This document shows, one piece after another, positions 23,560 through 36,780 of a DNA stretch of 64,000 nucleotides. The position numbers were made by a program, and so were the translations under genes. Each line of letters begins with the position of its first letter. The first letter of the stretch is position 1. The notes under the pieces are model-generated. The model was not told where the DNA came from and did not search any database. It saw nothing but the letters and a program-made list of their open reading frames with translations. Source of the DNA: Geosiphon pyriformis. Taxonomy: Eukaryota; Glomeromycota; Glomeromycetes; Archaeosporales; Geosiphonaceae. The DNA lies in the NCBI GenBank assembly GCA_016748015.1, contig JAAOMT010000227.1, positions 121,239 through 185,238 on the forward strand, read 5' to 3'.

Positions 23560-25224
23560 GTAATCTGGTTTAAAAATTTGCTATATGTAATATTTGGAAT
23601 ATCAACATCTCTGCCAAGCAAAAAAATGTTGTTTATTAACATATGAAATTAGAAAATATGGTTTTTTTTGTAACAAAAATAAAGCTAAAATCTAATGTCA
23701 AACTGTAAATTGCAAATAAGTTTGATAAGATGTAATTTTTTATGTTTGGTTTAAAAAGAGTTTTTTTGGTGTTAGTATGATTATTATTATAAAAAATTTC
23801 TTAGCTTGACATGTTTTAAAAATGAAGGAGATTTCTAGTTATATTATTTTAATACAGCTTTTTTTTAAAGACAAGTTTTCAATTACAATTTTGGATTTGT
23901 ATGCTGGTATTTCTGTTGAAGTTAAATTTAGTCAGACATCAAATATTAATTTTTTTATTGCTAAAATGGTTAACTCCAGTATTTTTGTGGTCTTAAGTGA
24001 AGTTTTCAATAAAGATAAATCTAAGAAAAGTGCAAATTTCAAGTTTTATGCAAGTTTGAGTTTGGTTAACTTACTTAAAAGATATTTATTAGTTAGGACT
24101 TCTACTTGAAACAATTTAAAAAGTGTTGAAAAAGTTATTAATTACATTTTTGTGAATAAAAGTCTAATATCTGTAGTTGTCAACCATGTGATCAAATTAG
24201 TATTTGAATTTTTTGACACTGATTACAAGGCTGTTTTAATTTCAATCAGTTTAGGTGGTCTTTTAAATATTTATTTAAACAACATATACAAGCAAGCTAA
24301 CAAAGATTGTTGAAAATTCAAAATCAAAAATACAGATAATATCAAGTAGATATATTTTATAGATTGTTCTTTTGCTAAAATATTTTTGTGGTTAATTAGG
24401 TTTTTGAATACTAAGAGTTATAAAAACCTAAATTCTATATGGAATATTCTAAATAGAATAGTGGCAAATTCAATAGAGTTGGTTTTTTCTAAACAATGGT
24501 TCAATATTTTTAATTATTCTAAACACAAACATTTTTTTCAGTTTTATAGACTTGAATTGTTAATTGTTAAGATAGTCAAAGCTTGTAATCTAAATAATTG
24601 CTCAGAATTTGCTCACCTAGTTAAAATTTTGTCAGATTTTGATGAAATAAAAGCTGTTAAAGTTGTTAATTTGCTTAGTATAGATGCCAATTCCTTAGAA
24701 ATTATTTAATAACTATTAAAGTACAAAAAAAATTAATACAAATCCAAGTATTATGAATTAGAGTTGGCCAAAAATACATCTATAAACAAAGCAATTAAGA
24801 AACATATAGAAAACTTTAAATTAAATAAAAAAAGTATGATTAAAAGTGTTTTAAAACATTTTTTTAGTAAAGTGGTACTGGATTATTTGGTTGTTGAAGA
24901 TATATTAATTTTAAAGCTGATTGATGTAAAACTTAGAGTTGATAAAATTATGATAAGTTGGATGAAAAAGCACACAATACTTTTAGTGTTATCTGTATTA
25001 TAATCTTACCAATATGAATATTTGAGCTACATAAATAAGAACATTTTTTCTAAAGTTATAGATAAAATAAGCATGAATAATTTGGCTTTAGTTATTAGTA
25101 ATATACTTGATGGTAAGGCTGCTGGCCTTTTGGGTATTTTGAATAAACTATAGAAACATAGTAGAAATATGATATTAAGATGTCTTTTGAACCTGATTAA
25201 TGCTTGTTTATTACTTGATAACAT
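23560..25224 (+). pseudogene. LINE-C endonuclease, linker and start of RT
   Basis: The endonuclease is recognisable from VVLSEVFNKDKSKKSANFKF (about 23985-24045, the GGDFN box degraded to SEVFN) and FFDTDYKAVLISISLGG (about 24210-24260). The linker carries KHFFSKVVLDYLVVEDIL at about 24860. RT begins LDGKAAGLLGILNKL at about 25105 and breaks off after LLLDNI at the solo LTR. The next 18 residues, between the LTR and Gypsy-1 (26200-26254), read SAF, KN, VSIISKLYNW with two stops where W is expected. Confidence 0.83.
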
Positions 25225-26195
25225 TGTTACTAAAGGTTTTTGGTCTCTTTTCTTAATTGTTGTTAATGTCTGTCTGTTGCTAGTTTTATGTTTTCTGAAT
25301 GCAATCAAACCTCCAATAACTGAATTTATCTTCAAATTATCTTCTATAATTTGAACTACTGGGCTTATAAATGAAATAACCAATTCCATGCCAGTTACTT
25401 TGTGTAGTTATATTGTAGTAAACATCAACTTTTTCCCAGAAATTGCTCATCTGGAAGCTCACTAAAAATGTGTAGTTATTTTGCTGTGAAAGTCAACTTT
25501 TCTACAGAAATCTTGTCTGTAGGCTACCTTAATAATTGTAATAAGAAAATAAAAGAAAAATAAAAAAAGTATAAAAGAAATAGAATTTTGTTAAGAGAAA
25601 CGTTTTCTATTCAGGTTTGGAGTTACTAACAAATTACTGAAATTGGTAGCTAATTAATTTCGAAATGTTAATTGTGTTGAGAAAATTTCCAGTGTAATAA
25701 TTAAAGATTTGGGTTTCGAATATTTAATTTTTATTTGAAATATTTAAAAGATAATTTGTTTTAATTAAGATATCTAAAGTAAAGTACTATGATAAAATAC
25801 TATGAGAAGATATATTTTCTTGAAGAAAGAAGCTTTTTTTTATACAACTTGTTATAGTACTAGTTTTTGAACTTGCACTTTTCTCTTTGCTACAATTTGG
25901 GTAAACTAAAAATACATTTTGGCAAACTACAAGTTATTTTACTGAACTATTGATTATTTCGGCCAATTTTCATTAATTTCGACGAATTTTGACTATGTTA
26001 AATGGTTCAGGGTATTGTGTAATTTGATCATCTTAATTTCTATGGTACAAATCAAATTATTGATTGAGTAATAATATTTGATAATTTGATTAAATAATAA
26101 GTGATATTCAAAATAATAATAATATATACTAATTAATAATAGGAATTATAAGGGTAATTTCATGCTAATTAATAGCTAAAATTCTACAAGTAACA
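25225..26195. repeat. Solo LTR, family S, inserted in LINE-C
   Basis: The element starts TGTTACTAAAGG and ends CAAGTAACA, so it has short inverted termini TGTTAC/GTAACA. It is flanked by ACAT (25221-25224) and ATAT (26196-26199). Removing it restores the LINE frame. There is no internal protein region. A second, left-truncated copy lies at 12161-12802. The minus-strand orientation is suggested by the purine-rich tract beside the other copy. Confidence 0.8.
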
Positions 26196-26254
26196 ATATT
26201 TCAGCTTTTTAGAAAAACACTTGAGTCTCAATAATTTCTAAATTATATAACTGG

Positions 26255-27173
26255 TATTACAGATAATTATTTGGGGTCTCAAAGCAAATAACAAACCCAT
26301 AACTTGGTGCTTAATAATAGATACAATTGGTAATATCTGAAGATTTTGGTTGAGTTCCTTATATAATAAACAGAGATTCAATAGTTGTTTTTAGTAGTCT
26401 TCTAGAATCACAATTCCATCAATTTCTTTCTCAACTTGATGGCCAATACTTTTCTGGTAAGCAATCTGTATTTCTTACATGTTTTACTCACTTGCAGAGG
26501 TTTTTTATTAGGCAATCTTTGATGTCAATTTATTCAGCACTTAATCCTTAATTAATTAGTAAACAACAAAAAACAAAAAAAAAGATGAAAAATAAAAGGA
26601 AATAAAAAAATAAGCCAAGGCAATAAAAGTTAGTATTCCATTAATAGCTATGATCAAGAGCTATTGTTCTAGTGTAGTTAAGTAGTGAATTTTATCAATA
26701 TAAAGTGTTGATAAATAGAAAAGTGATTCAATTCTCAAACAAATAATAATAACATAGATTAGATAATAATAAGTGTATTTTATTTAATATTTGAGGATTT
26801 CACTTCTATTGATAGTAATTATTCTTAAAGTGATTCAATGAATAAGAAAGAATAAAGATTTTTATCCTAGAATAGATGTTTTTTTTGCTTCTAATACTAC
26901 TGCTATATATACATAATTCTTTTTACACAAAAAATCTTTTTTTGTTGCTAGATTTTCTGCAAAATCCTTGATTTTCTGAAACATCCAAAATTTCCTAAAA
27001 AATTCTCAACTTTTCTGAAATATCTTGAATTTCCTGAATAATCTTGAATTTTCTGAAACATTCAGAATTTTCTGAAAAACTCTTTTTTTTCTTCTATTCT
27101 AATTGGCTAGTTTATAGTCATGTGTTTTTACTTTTTTGATTATGTATTATTTTTTCTCTTTTTTAAGTATAAC
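26255..27173 (-). repeat. Gypsy-1 3' LTR
   Basis: It begins TATTACAG (ancestral TGTTACAG) and ends GTATAACA. It matches 59349-60267 along its length, including CATAACTTGGTGCTTAATA-type sequence near the left end. It contains a minisatellite of about 20-bp units built on TTTTCTGAAACAT at about 26945-27090. It abuts LINE-C on its left. Confidence 0.92.
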
Positions 27174-27192
27174 ATTATTTTCTTTTTTTTAA
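27174..27192 (-). other. Gypsy-1 polypurine tract (candidate)
   Basis: Immediately inside the 3' LTR the minus strand reads AAAAAAAAGAAAATAA before TGTTATAC, a purine run where plus-strand priming is expected. Gypsy-2 has AAAAGGAAGAAATAA at the same place (34767-34782). Confidence 0.6.
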
Positions 27193-29833
27193 TATTAAGC
27201 TTCATTAAAATCTCTTAATATTTTTTTTGTAATAATTCCATAATTTTTTTTCTAATATTATCTTATCTATTTTTCTATGGAGTTTTTCAAATTGGCTGTT
27301 GGTTATTTTTCTTTATTGATTAATAGATAAGCTACTGATTTCTGATTATAATAGTATCTTTAAATAGTTTTGAAATATAGTGTATATTTGGTAGATAGTT
27401 TTGATATATATACCCAAATTAGATTTCTTTCCAATAAAGTTTTTATGTCTTGTATAATCTTTTGATTAAAGACTCTTTTGGTTTTATTCATATATAAATT
27501 CTGAATCATTAATTTTTGTTTCAGATGCCAATAGCAATATAAGACTGGAAATTGTTCTATCTATTGATCCTAATTTTTTGTTGTTACTTCTCTTGGTTAA
27601 ATAATGACAGTTGGTTTTTTGAGAGCACTTTTTACTTTTTCAACAATTTTGTCAATATTATTGCTACTTTTTTTATGTATTTGTTGATATGATATAGTCT
27701 TTTTCTTTTCTCTTTTAGTGTTTTTATAGCAGATGGTTTAATGATTGATTGTTATTTTCATGTTTGTTTGTTGTTAATTTATGGCTTGAAATAATTGTTG
27801 TACTAGTTGGTAAATGTGGTCTGGAATTTCCATTTTCTGTTGTTATTGTCATGTGCTTTGGTTTCTTATATATTGTTTTAGTAAATTAGATCAATGTGTT
27901 TTGGTTCAATATGTATGATTGATTCCAAATCTCATGAAATCTTATCTGGTTTCACTAATATTTTTTGTACTCTCAATTGTAGAATACTATTAGTAGATAA
28001 TGATGTGTAGTGATATGGTTTTAGTCAATTACTATATGCTGTTTTGGCTAAGATTTTGTTGTTTTATCTTAGCTTGTATGCTTTATTTTCCAAAATTTTT
28101 TTAATGTGAAATGGTCCATTTTATTTGGGGTCAAACTTTCTATTCCATTGTTTTTCCACTTTGATATGATGTAAGAGTATTTTGCCTCCAATTTTGAATT
28201 TGACTGGTTTATCTAATAACTGGTTATCATGCCATTCTTTTTGTTTTTTTTGTGACTTTTAAATGTTATTAGTAGCTTTTCATCATTTATTTTCTAGCAT
28301 TTTTATTAAGTCATATGTTCTTCTTAACAATGTTTCTTGGAAATTGTCTTTTGTTATTGGTTCAATTGGATATGTATTAACTTTTATCTTAATTGATAAT
28401 ATTGCTGTTCTATTTATACTAACTCAAATAATATTGCTTGTGTAGTATCTTGCTTTATTATTCAGTAAGCAAATAGTACTGATGGTATAAACAAATCCTA
28501 TTTATCCTGGTTTTTTTGACTGATTTTGGCAATTGTTTTACACAATGTTCTGTTTAACTTTTTCATTAAACCATTTGTTTGTGGATGGTATGGTGATGAT
28601 AATAGTTTTTTGATTCCAAATTTTTGATTTAATTCTACTAGTGTTCTGTTTACAAAGTGAGTTTTTTGATCTGATAACAATTTTTTTGGACATTCATGTT
28701 AGCAAATTAGATCTTAATAAATGAATTCAGCTATGGATTCTGCATCTGCTTTGTAAATTGCTTTCACTTCTGGCCATTTTGTAAAATAATTCATGACTAC
28801 TACAATGTATCTGTTGCTTCTGCTAATAATTATTAATGGTCCAACTAAATCAATTCTAATCCAGTCAAATGGTTGTTCTACTTTAATTGGTCTTAATGAT
28901 TTACTTGGTCTTGTTCTTCTTCTTCTCTAACAAACATCATAATTTTGGATATATTGAATGATATCTGAATACATTGATAGTTAATAGTATCTTTTTTTAG
29001 TTTTTCCTATGATTGTTTCTTTATAGAAATGTCCTGCTATTAGATCTAAGTGTATGTTGAATAGTATTGTTTTTTTCTCTGGTTTTGTGATTACTTTGAG
29101 TGGTTGCTCTGGATTTTTTCTGTTTTTCCAATATAGTATATTTTGGTGAGTAATAAAATATTTTGATTGTTGTTTTATGTTGTTTTATTCTTTTTAAGAT
29201 AATTTTATTTTGAATTATTGGGTATTGATATAGTATTAGAGTTGTTAGTATTTTTGTGTATTCATTTTTTGGTATATTTTTGGATTTAAAATATTCTTAG
29301 ATTTGTTTTATCTATGACAAACTATTAACATTTCTATTTTTTTTTCCTTTTTTATAATGTACTGTATAATTAAATGGTAAAAGCTCTATTTTCTATTTCG
29401 CATAGTGATGATCTACAAATTTTTGCTTTTAAATAGATGTCAACTCTTTGTGGTCTATATAGACATCAAATTTTTGGCTTAAATATTCCTTTTATTTTAT
29501 TACAGTCCAATAAATGACCAAATGTTCTAGTACTGAAATGTCATAGTTTTTTTCAGCTGGACTTAAATTTTGACTAACATATACCACTGAATGTTCTCAT
29601 TCATCTACTTCTTTTTGCAATAATACTGCTTCCAATGTGTGATTAGATGCATTGGTGATAATAATAAATGACTTACTATAATCTAAATATAGTAATACTA
29701 GAGCTTGAATGAGTTTTTTTTTAAGATATTGAAAGCATTTTGTTGAGCTTCTGTCTATTCATATTTTATGTTTTTTATCTAAAGCTAGTGGAATGATTGA
29801 GCCAATTTGGAAAAGTTCTGAATGAAATACCAA
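27193..29833 (-). pseudogene. Gypsy-1 RNase H and integrase
   Basis: Integrase core sequence is clear at 28680-28498: a DQKTHFVNRTL block (catalytic D region), then FGIKKLLSSPYHPQTNGLM. The usual catalytic glutamate after NGLV is K here, a G to A change. The preceding zinc-binding and linker region lies about 28900-29100. RNase H remains at about 29290-29720 (HSVVYVSQNLSPAEKNYD, YIDHKELTS). Many stops are present. A long C-terminal tail with no recognised domain runs from about 28490 down to the polypurine tract. Confidence 0.87.
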
Positions 29834-30380
29834 TATTACAGAAAAGTTTTTTTGGTATATTTTAATTGTTGATATCTCGTTTTAATTGCAATTAGTCTTT
29901 CATAAGTTCCTTAATTTTATGTGTTAGATATTAATGATAATATACTGAAGGTTTTTTCTTAATATTGTAATATAAGTCTTCTCTTTAATTCTAGTTGTCT
30001 TTGTATGTTGTGTACTTCTTTCTAGAGACTAATCTAAAATTTATCTGTTGTTTGAAGTCTTTTCTGAGGCTATTTTTGCAATTGTCTGATGTGTTTCTCT
30101 AATCTAAAAACATGGAATGTTAATGGCCTTTTCGTGATTTTCTTAAGTATATAATAAAGCTTTTTTTCAACTTAATTAGTAATCACATGAATAATCTTGA
30201 TCAAAAATTATTCTTCCAAAAAGTTTAAAGATGGAATGATAGTTTTATTTACTAGAGAGGGTATGTAAATTCTATTGTCAATCTTGCAATTGTAATGTTC
30301 ATTCAATTTATTATTTTTATTAATTCTTTTTGAATAAAATTTTATTTAGATATTTGTTGCTTTTAGTTGAAGCTATCTGT
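29834..30380 (-). repeat. LTR family T fragment inserted in Gypsy-1
   Basis: The sequence is the reverse complement of the right half of the family-T LTR (AAAGCAACAAATATCTAAAT, CTTGATCAAAAATTATTCTT and CCAAAAAAACTTTTCTGTAATA on the minus strand). Its left terminus TATTACAG is at 29834. The right limit is approximate, because homology to Gypsy-2 resumes near KIVKNL at about 30380-30400. It interrupts the frame between RT thumb and RNase H. Confidence 0.75.
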
Positions 30381-31180
30381 TTTTTTATTATTAAGTTTTT
30401 AACAATTTTGATCTTATTTGGATCTGTCTTGATGCCATCTTTGCTGACTATATGTCCCAAAAACTTGAGTTTTATTTTTTCAAAAAAGCATTTTTCAGCA
30501 TTTAATTTCAATCTTGCTCTTCTTAATCTTTCAAATACTTGTTGAAGATGATAGAAATAATCATCAAATGTTTTTGAAAACACATTGGTGTCATCTAGAT
30601 ATATTATCACGAATTTTCATAGTAATTTAGTGTACACAATTTTTATAAATTGTTAAAAAATGGCTGAAGTATTTATCAATCCAAATGGCATTACATTAAA
30701 TTCAAAGTTTCTCTTTCTGGTAATAAATACTGTTTTTTCTTGGTCTTCTGGGCTCATGGCTACTTACCAATATTTACTGTCTAAGTCTAATGTCAAAAAC
30801 CATTTATTTTTTTCAAAAGTGTCAAATAATTCTTGAATTTATAGAGTTGGATAACTGTTTTCACAAGTTATACTGTTGAGCTTTCTATAGTTTACACAAA
30901 AGCAGATTTTTCTATTTTTCTTCTGGACAAGTACTACTAGTAATAATCATGGGCTTATTGATGATTGAATTAGCTCATTGTCCAATATTTGGTGGATTTC
31001 TTAATAGATGATTTTATGGCTGGCTGGTGGTATTCTGTATGCTTATTGTTTTATTGGCATTGCATCTTTGGTTTTGATTTGGTGATGAATGATATCAGTT
31101 TTGCCAAATTTGTTTTCATTTGCAAAAATGTTAGTAAAATTGTTAAGCAGCATCTTGAGTTGCATTTACTGCAGTAGATC
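30381..31180 (-). pseudogene. Gypsy-1 reverse transcriptase
   Basis: The catalytic box YLDDTNVFSKTFDDYFYHLQ is intact at about 30603-30545, followed by AEKCFFEKIKLKFLGHIVSKDG and TDPNKIKIVKN, the Ty3/gypsy palm and thumb. Upstream (30620-31100) are W-to-stop changes in the finger region: a GLINTSAIF-type block, the FSTLDL equivalent near 30780 and KQAYRIPP-type sequence near 31050. It would copy the element RNA primed by a tRNA. The C-terminus is cut by the LTR-T fragment. Confidence 0.9.
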
Positions 31181-31184
31181 TAAA

Positions 31185-32924
31185 TTACCTAAGTTTATTT
31201 GGTTTAGTTGTTCTGGCTGTAGTAAATAACACCATTTTTTTATAGATTACTTGTGATGTTACATCCACATATCTACATAACTGTGAAGAATTTAAAATAA
31301 TAGTTGGTGGTAGGTTTTTAACTTTAGTGTTCAAGTATTCCATGATAGTTTTAATTGGTATTTTAATGAGATTCCTCATTGTGTTGTGTATGAAAATTTT
31401 GATGTGTTTGTGGTTTTTGGCTAGTATATACAAGTTGGTGATAGCAATTTCTCTTAATTTGTAAATGCTGGTTTCCACTTCAAAAATTTGAGGCTGATTT
31501 CTTACTTTTCTTTCTATAACTAATATATACTAGTCATATAGTAGAATAGTAATTGATTAACTGATAAAAATAATTTTTTCCTTGTTAATTGGTTCCTCTT
31601 CTATTATATTAATTGGTATGTCTATTTTATTAATAAATCCAAATTTTTTTATTTCTTTGGCTATAATTCCTAATTTTTCCCTTGTTTTTACTAACACTAG
31701 CTGAGCTATTTTTACTAGAAATAAAAATATTGCCTATGTTATTTTTTTGTTTAGTTCTATTGTGTATCCTTTTTCTGAATCATTTTGTAATATTGCAATG
31801 ATATTTTCTATATATTTTGTATCAATTATTCTTTCTCTAATGTTAATCTTTTTTTTTGGTAAACTAAATCTGGATGCTAGCTAAATTATTGTTGTTGCTA
31901 AAATTTTCAGTGCTATTTTCAAATCTATACTGGTGCATGAGTGTGGTTTCAATCTAATGACAGCTTTTCTTGGATATTTAAAATCAAACTCTGCATCAGT
32001 ATTATACACACATTCTGGCATAATATTTTTATCATTATTACTGAACTATTTAAGTTTCTGTTCTTTGGAGAGATCAGAAAGTGTAATGTATTGTTTGGAG
32101 TTTGAAACAGAGTTTAAATAATTGTTGCCATTGTTGCCAATTTGAACAGAGCTGGAATTATTGTTATTATTATCATTGTCAGAATCTAAATTGAAATTGA
32201 ACTGTGATTCTGATTCTAATGCATAGCTGCTGATTGGTTCTTCTTTTTTTGGAATTGTGTAGATCATGTGTGATGGTAGATTGTAAATGAGATCACACTT
32301 ATTACAATATTAGAAGTCATATGGAATTAAGCAATATTGACAAAATTAAGTGTTCAACTGTTCTAACCACTGCTTTTGTTCTTTTTTGGTAAATGCTAAA
32401 TTCTGATAATGTTTATGAAATTGCTCGGAATTGTCCTCAATATTATTGAAAACATTGTCGGAAATATTAAAAGTTAAGATGTATTTGAGTTCAGAAAATA
32501 AAAATAAGTTGTTTTTAATTTTTAATAGTTTACTGGTCAAAGCACCTTCAACTTTGGCACTTGCTATTTTCCAGATTTTGTGCTTGTTATATGAATATTC
32601 TTCTAGATATCTAAGTGCTTATTTTTAGGTATTATCAATTGGGGTCATTTTTCTTATCCAGTTGTTTATGAAAATTATGTATTGACATATTTTGTTGCAT
32701 GTTTCTTCTTATCCAAAAATTTCATTCCATATTTTTTTATCAGGCAAAATTGCTTTACACACTAAGCAAGGTTTATTATCCCATTTTTCTTGTCACTTGA
32801 GTCACTCAAAATGTTCAAGAATGTATAAGTGGCAATAGAACTTAGTTGCTATTGGTTATTTTTTATTATTGCCATAGCATGTGTCTATTGTTGACAATTT
32901 TTTGCCACAATTAACACATATGAG
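31185..32924 (-). pseudogene. Gypsy-1 zinc-finger spacer, dUTPase and RT leader
   Basis: From the 5' side, the zinc-finger region starts ICVNCGKKLSTIDTC at 32919. A QFHKHYQNLAFTKKEQKQWLEQ block follows at about 32430-32350, then an acidic asparagine-rich stretch (32046-32267). The dUTPase-like domain is about 31985-31600: GFDL-type motif 1 at about 31950, SRFSL motif 2 and the IIDTKYIENI motif 3. The last part (31478-31185) holds FLQLCRYVD-type sequence leading to RT. dUTPase removes dUTP to limit uracil in cDNA. The domain is better preserved in Gypsy-2. Confidence 0.8.
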
Positions 32925-33997
32925 TCATACTGCAACAAAACCAGACAAAGTGAACATTTGTATTACCAAGAATTTCAGGAATTAAAATTTGTAATGTAAT
33001 TATTAAAATTTTCTATTTGTTTAATATTAAGTAATATATAAAATTACTTCTATATAAAAATAGTTAATATGAAGTTAATTTACATTAGATCTACTATGAA
33101 ATCCAAAAATTATAGTATTATTAGAAGTATTCTAAAAAAAAAACAAAATGAAAAAATTGCTCCTTATATTTTCAAAATAAATAATACTTAAACATTAAAA
33201 ACTTATCTAAAAAAAAAAAGAATTACTTATAAAATTTACCAAGAAAAAAAAAATAATAAATGTTAAGAAAAGAAAGAAGCATAAAAATGTATTATTAACT
33301 AATAAAAAGCAAAAATCTTTAAATGAAAAATAACTACTATTTTTTTTAATAGGTGGAATGAATTTTAATTTATACAGAAGAAGATTTCCTTAATTACTTT
33401 TTTACTTTCAATTAAAATTATTTTTTAGTCTTTTTGATTTTAATTTGAGCAGTTAATTGACCATTCTGTTGATCTTTTAATTTACTGTTTTCTTCTTTCA
33501 GATAATTAATTTTCTCTTTTAAACTTTTTATCTTATTCAACAACTTTTGCTTTTGCCTTTTACTTCATTTCTTGGATTTCTCTTGAAATTTGGTTATTTT
33601 TTCCCTTTTAATTTCTAAGACTTTTTTAGTCTCATTTAGTTGTTTTTGTAGGGAGTTTATTTGTCTTTCATAAAAAGTAGGCTGACTTATTTCTTCATGA
33701 GATAAGAGAAAAAGTTTTTTCTCTTCTAAATCTTCATTGTTTCTAATACAGTAACAAATATTCTTATTATTAACAATATCAAAATCTAACTTAGTTTGCA
33801 ATTTACCACATCTATTGCACTTTGACAATTCATTATCCCAATACTTTTCTTCACATCTTTCACAAACCATGTCATCTGAAATTTATTTTCTAGTTACTTT
33901 GCTATAAGATCTTATTTGGTAAACAGATTTATTATTTTTGTTTTCAAATTTAGAGCAAAAATCACAAGTTTTTTTACTTTTTTTTTCTAATTCTAAA
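32925..33997 (-). repeat. Left terminal inverted repeat of the giant element
   Basis: The repeat is homologous, in inverted orientation, to 55385-56461 over its whole length. The outer 450 bp are non-coding, with GAACATTTGTATTACCAAGA at 32951-32970 matching the reverse complement of the right end. The inner part is the 3' end of a zinc-finger/coiled-coil ORF. Homology resumes beyond Gypsy-2 at 43666 for roughly another 250 bp, so the repeat predates the Gypsy-2 insertion. Confidence 0.85.
33417..33997 (-). pseudogene. Left-arm zinc-finger/coiled-coil gene, 3' part
   Basis: This is the downstream part of a gene split by Gypsy-2. After the insertion point it reads VLELEKKSKKTCDFCSKFE, then, after a stop, MVCERCEEKYWDNELSKCNRC. 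Several CxxC pairs follow, then a coiled coil (FYERQINSLQKQLNETKKVL) and the end GQLTAQIKIKKTKK with a stop near 33417. The CxxC pairs suggest zinc ribbons. The paralogue at 55070-55974 has the same order and the same last residues. Role unknown; location in the arm suggests a DNA-binding or element-specific function. Confidence 0.7.
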
Positions 33998-34001
33998 ACT
34001 G

Positions 34002-34766
34002 TTGTTACAGATAATTATTTGGGGTCTTAAATCAAATAACAAACTTATAACTTAGTGCTTAATAGCTTTTCTGGTTAGTAATATCTGAAAATTTCGTGAA
34101 TTTAAAGGTTTGGTGTTCAGTTCTTTGTATAATAGACAAAGATTTAAGTATTGTAATCTATAGCTTTTCAAAATCGCAATTTTGTCAATTTTTTTCTCAG
34201 TGTAATGGCCAGTAATTCTCCTGGTAAGCTATTTTCTATTAAGTGTTCTATTCTTATTTTTGGGTCTTTTACCAGTTACTTTGATGTTGATAACTCTGTG
34301 CATTAATCTTTAATCAATTAGTAAACAACAAAAAAAAAAAAAAAAAAAAAAAAATACAAGAAAATAAAAAAGTTAAGCCAAGGCAATTAAGTTAATATTT
34401 TGTCAATAGCCATAATCAAGAGCTATTGTTTTAGTGTGGTCAAGTATTAATTACTATCAACACTTTATGTTAATAGTAGAAAGTGAATTAAGATAGCAAA
34501 TAGTTATTTATTGATATTTGTGATTTGGAATAGTTGCTTAAATAAAATCTAAACTAAGAGATCTGTCTTTTCTGCTTTTAATGCTTTTACTATATATATA
34601 TAATTTAGGTTCTACAAGATCACTCACATTTCTAAGTGATGTGTTATAACTTCTTAAACAATGCTCATATTGTTAAACAACATGCTCATATGCTAATTAC
34701 TACTCTCCTATTAGTCTATCTGTTTTTTCTACTATTTTTTTTTAGACATTTTCTTTATGAGTAACA
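34002..34766 (-). repeat. Gypsy-2 3' LTR
   Basis: It begins TGTTACAGATAATTATTTGG and ends ATGAGTAACA. It contains an A run of about 25 bases at 34330-34355 that is shorter and interrupted in the other LTR. A purine-rich tract lies immediately inside (minus strand AAAAGGAAGAAATAA, 34767-34782). Confidence 0.95.
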
Positions 34767-36780
34767 TTATTTCTTCCTTTTAATATTGAGCTCTGTCGAA
34801 ATTTTTACTTTGAATTAAGTTTAATATTTTTTTTTCTAATACTGTTTGTTCAACTTTATTTCTTATATCTTCAATTTGTGTGTTGTTCATTTTTCCTCAT
34901 TGGTTAATAGTGATTGTCTCCATGTCTGTGTGTAACAATATTTCTGGGTAATTTTGAAATATCATGTATAGTCAATAGATTGTTTTAATTTGTAGTGTTA
35001 GATTTGTTTTCTTTCTGATAATATTTCCAATATTCTATATTATTTCTTGATTGAATATCCTTTTGGTTGGATCCAGATATAATTTTTAAATGTTCACTTT
35101 TTGTCTTAACTGATAATAACAATATGGTATTAGAAGTTGTTTTATCTATTGCTTTCAATTTTCTTTTAAAAATTCTTCTGTTGAAATCATGATAATCATT
35201 TTTTTAAAGGTGTTTTTTACTTTCTTTATTATTTTATCTGACCAGTTTATTGATTGTTTCTGTAGTTGCTAGTATAGTGTACTTTTTCCTTTTTGTTTGG
35301 TGTTTCAATAGCAAATTGTTTGGTAGTTAATGACAATTTCTATGTTTAATTGCTGTTAACTTAAGGCCTAAAACAATTGTTAAGCTAAAGTGTGAATATG
35401 ATCTGGTATTTCCATTTTTTTTTGTTGTTTTTGTTGCATATACCATGTCTTTATATATTTTTTTAATTGTTCAATTTAACATGTTTGGTGTCAATAATGA
35501 TGATTGGTTCTAGATTTTATGGAATCTTATCTGGTTGGACTAGTATTTTTTATATTTTTAGTTGTGAAATATTATTGGTAGATAATAATGTGTAGTGATA
35601 AAGTTTTAGTCAATCACTATGTACTGCTTTGACTAAAATTTTGTTGTCCAATCTTAGCTTGTATGCTCCATTTTCTAAAATTTTTTTAATGTAAAATGAT
35701 CCATTCCATTTGGGATTAAACTTTCTACTCCATTGTTTTTCTGCTTTGGTATGATATAAAAGTACTTTGTTTCCAATCCTGAATTCAACTGGTTTGTCTG
35801 GTAATTGGTTATCATGTCTTTTTTTTTGTTTTGCTTATGACCTTTAAATGCTATCAGCTGCTTTTTGCTGTTTGTTTTCTAGTGTTTTCATTAAATTATA
35901 TGCTCTTTTCAACAATGTTTCTTGGAAATTGTCTTCTGTTGTTGGTTTAATTGGGTATGTATTGACTTCTATTTCAACTGGTAGTGTTGCTGTTTTATCA
36001 TATACTAATTCAAATGATGTCTTTTAAGTGGTATTTTGTTTTATTGTCTAATAAGCAAATAATACTAATAGTATCAACAAATCTCATTCATCCTGATTTT
36101 TTTGGCTGATCTTGGCAATTGCTTTACACAATGTTTTGTTGAACTTTTTAACTAAACCATTTGTTTGTGGATGGTATAGTGATGATAATAGTCTTTTATT
36201 CCAAATCTTTGACTTAGATCCTTAGTTGAATAACAATTCTTTTGGATATTTATGTCGACAAATTAGATTTTAATGAATAAATTTGACAACAGATTTTGCA
36301 TTTGCTTTTTGAATGGCTTTTGCTTCTGGCCATTTAGTAAGAAAATCCATAACTACTATAATATATTAGTTTCCTCTACTGGTAATTGTTAATGGTCTAA
36401 CTAAGTTGATTCTGACTTGATCAAATAGCTATTCTACTTTAATTAGTTTTAATGGTTTGCTGGTTCTTGTTTCTTCTCTTCTTTGACATACATTAGAGTT
36501 TTGAACATATTGAATAATGTCTGGATACATTAATGACCAATAGTATCTTTTTTTGGTTTTTTCCATAGTTGCTTCTTTGTGAAAATATTCTGTTGTTGGA
36601 TCTGAATACATGTTAAATAATATTGTCTCTTTCTCTGGTTCTGTAATTACTTTGATTAGTTGGTCTGGATTTCTTCTGTTCTTTTGATAAAGTGTATTTT
36701 AGTAAGTAATAAAGTATTTAGATTGTTGTTTGATATTGTTTTATTCCTTTTGAGATAATTTTTCCTTAAACTGTTAAGTA
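34767..36780 (-). pseudogene. Gypsy-2 integrase and C-terminal tail
   Basis: The zinc-binding domain is at 36611-36429: HKEATMEKTKKRYYWSLMYP, then VCQRREETRTSKPLKLIKVE, with the first cysteine of the pair replaced by S. The catalytic core follows at about 36430-36080 with many stops. NKWFS-type sequence stands where PQTNG is expected, and the region corresponds to SSPYHPQTNG in Gypsy-1. The tail down to 34783 contains a chromodomain-less lysine- and proline-rich stretch similar to Gypsy-1, with no recognised domain. Inactive. Confidence 0.85.

Noticed and set aside
25027-25389. Minus-strand ORF of 120 codons across the LINE-C/LTR-S border.
   Set aside because: It spans the junction of a plus-strand LINE and an LTR, so it is a chance frame opposite real coding sequence.
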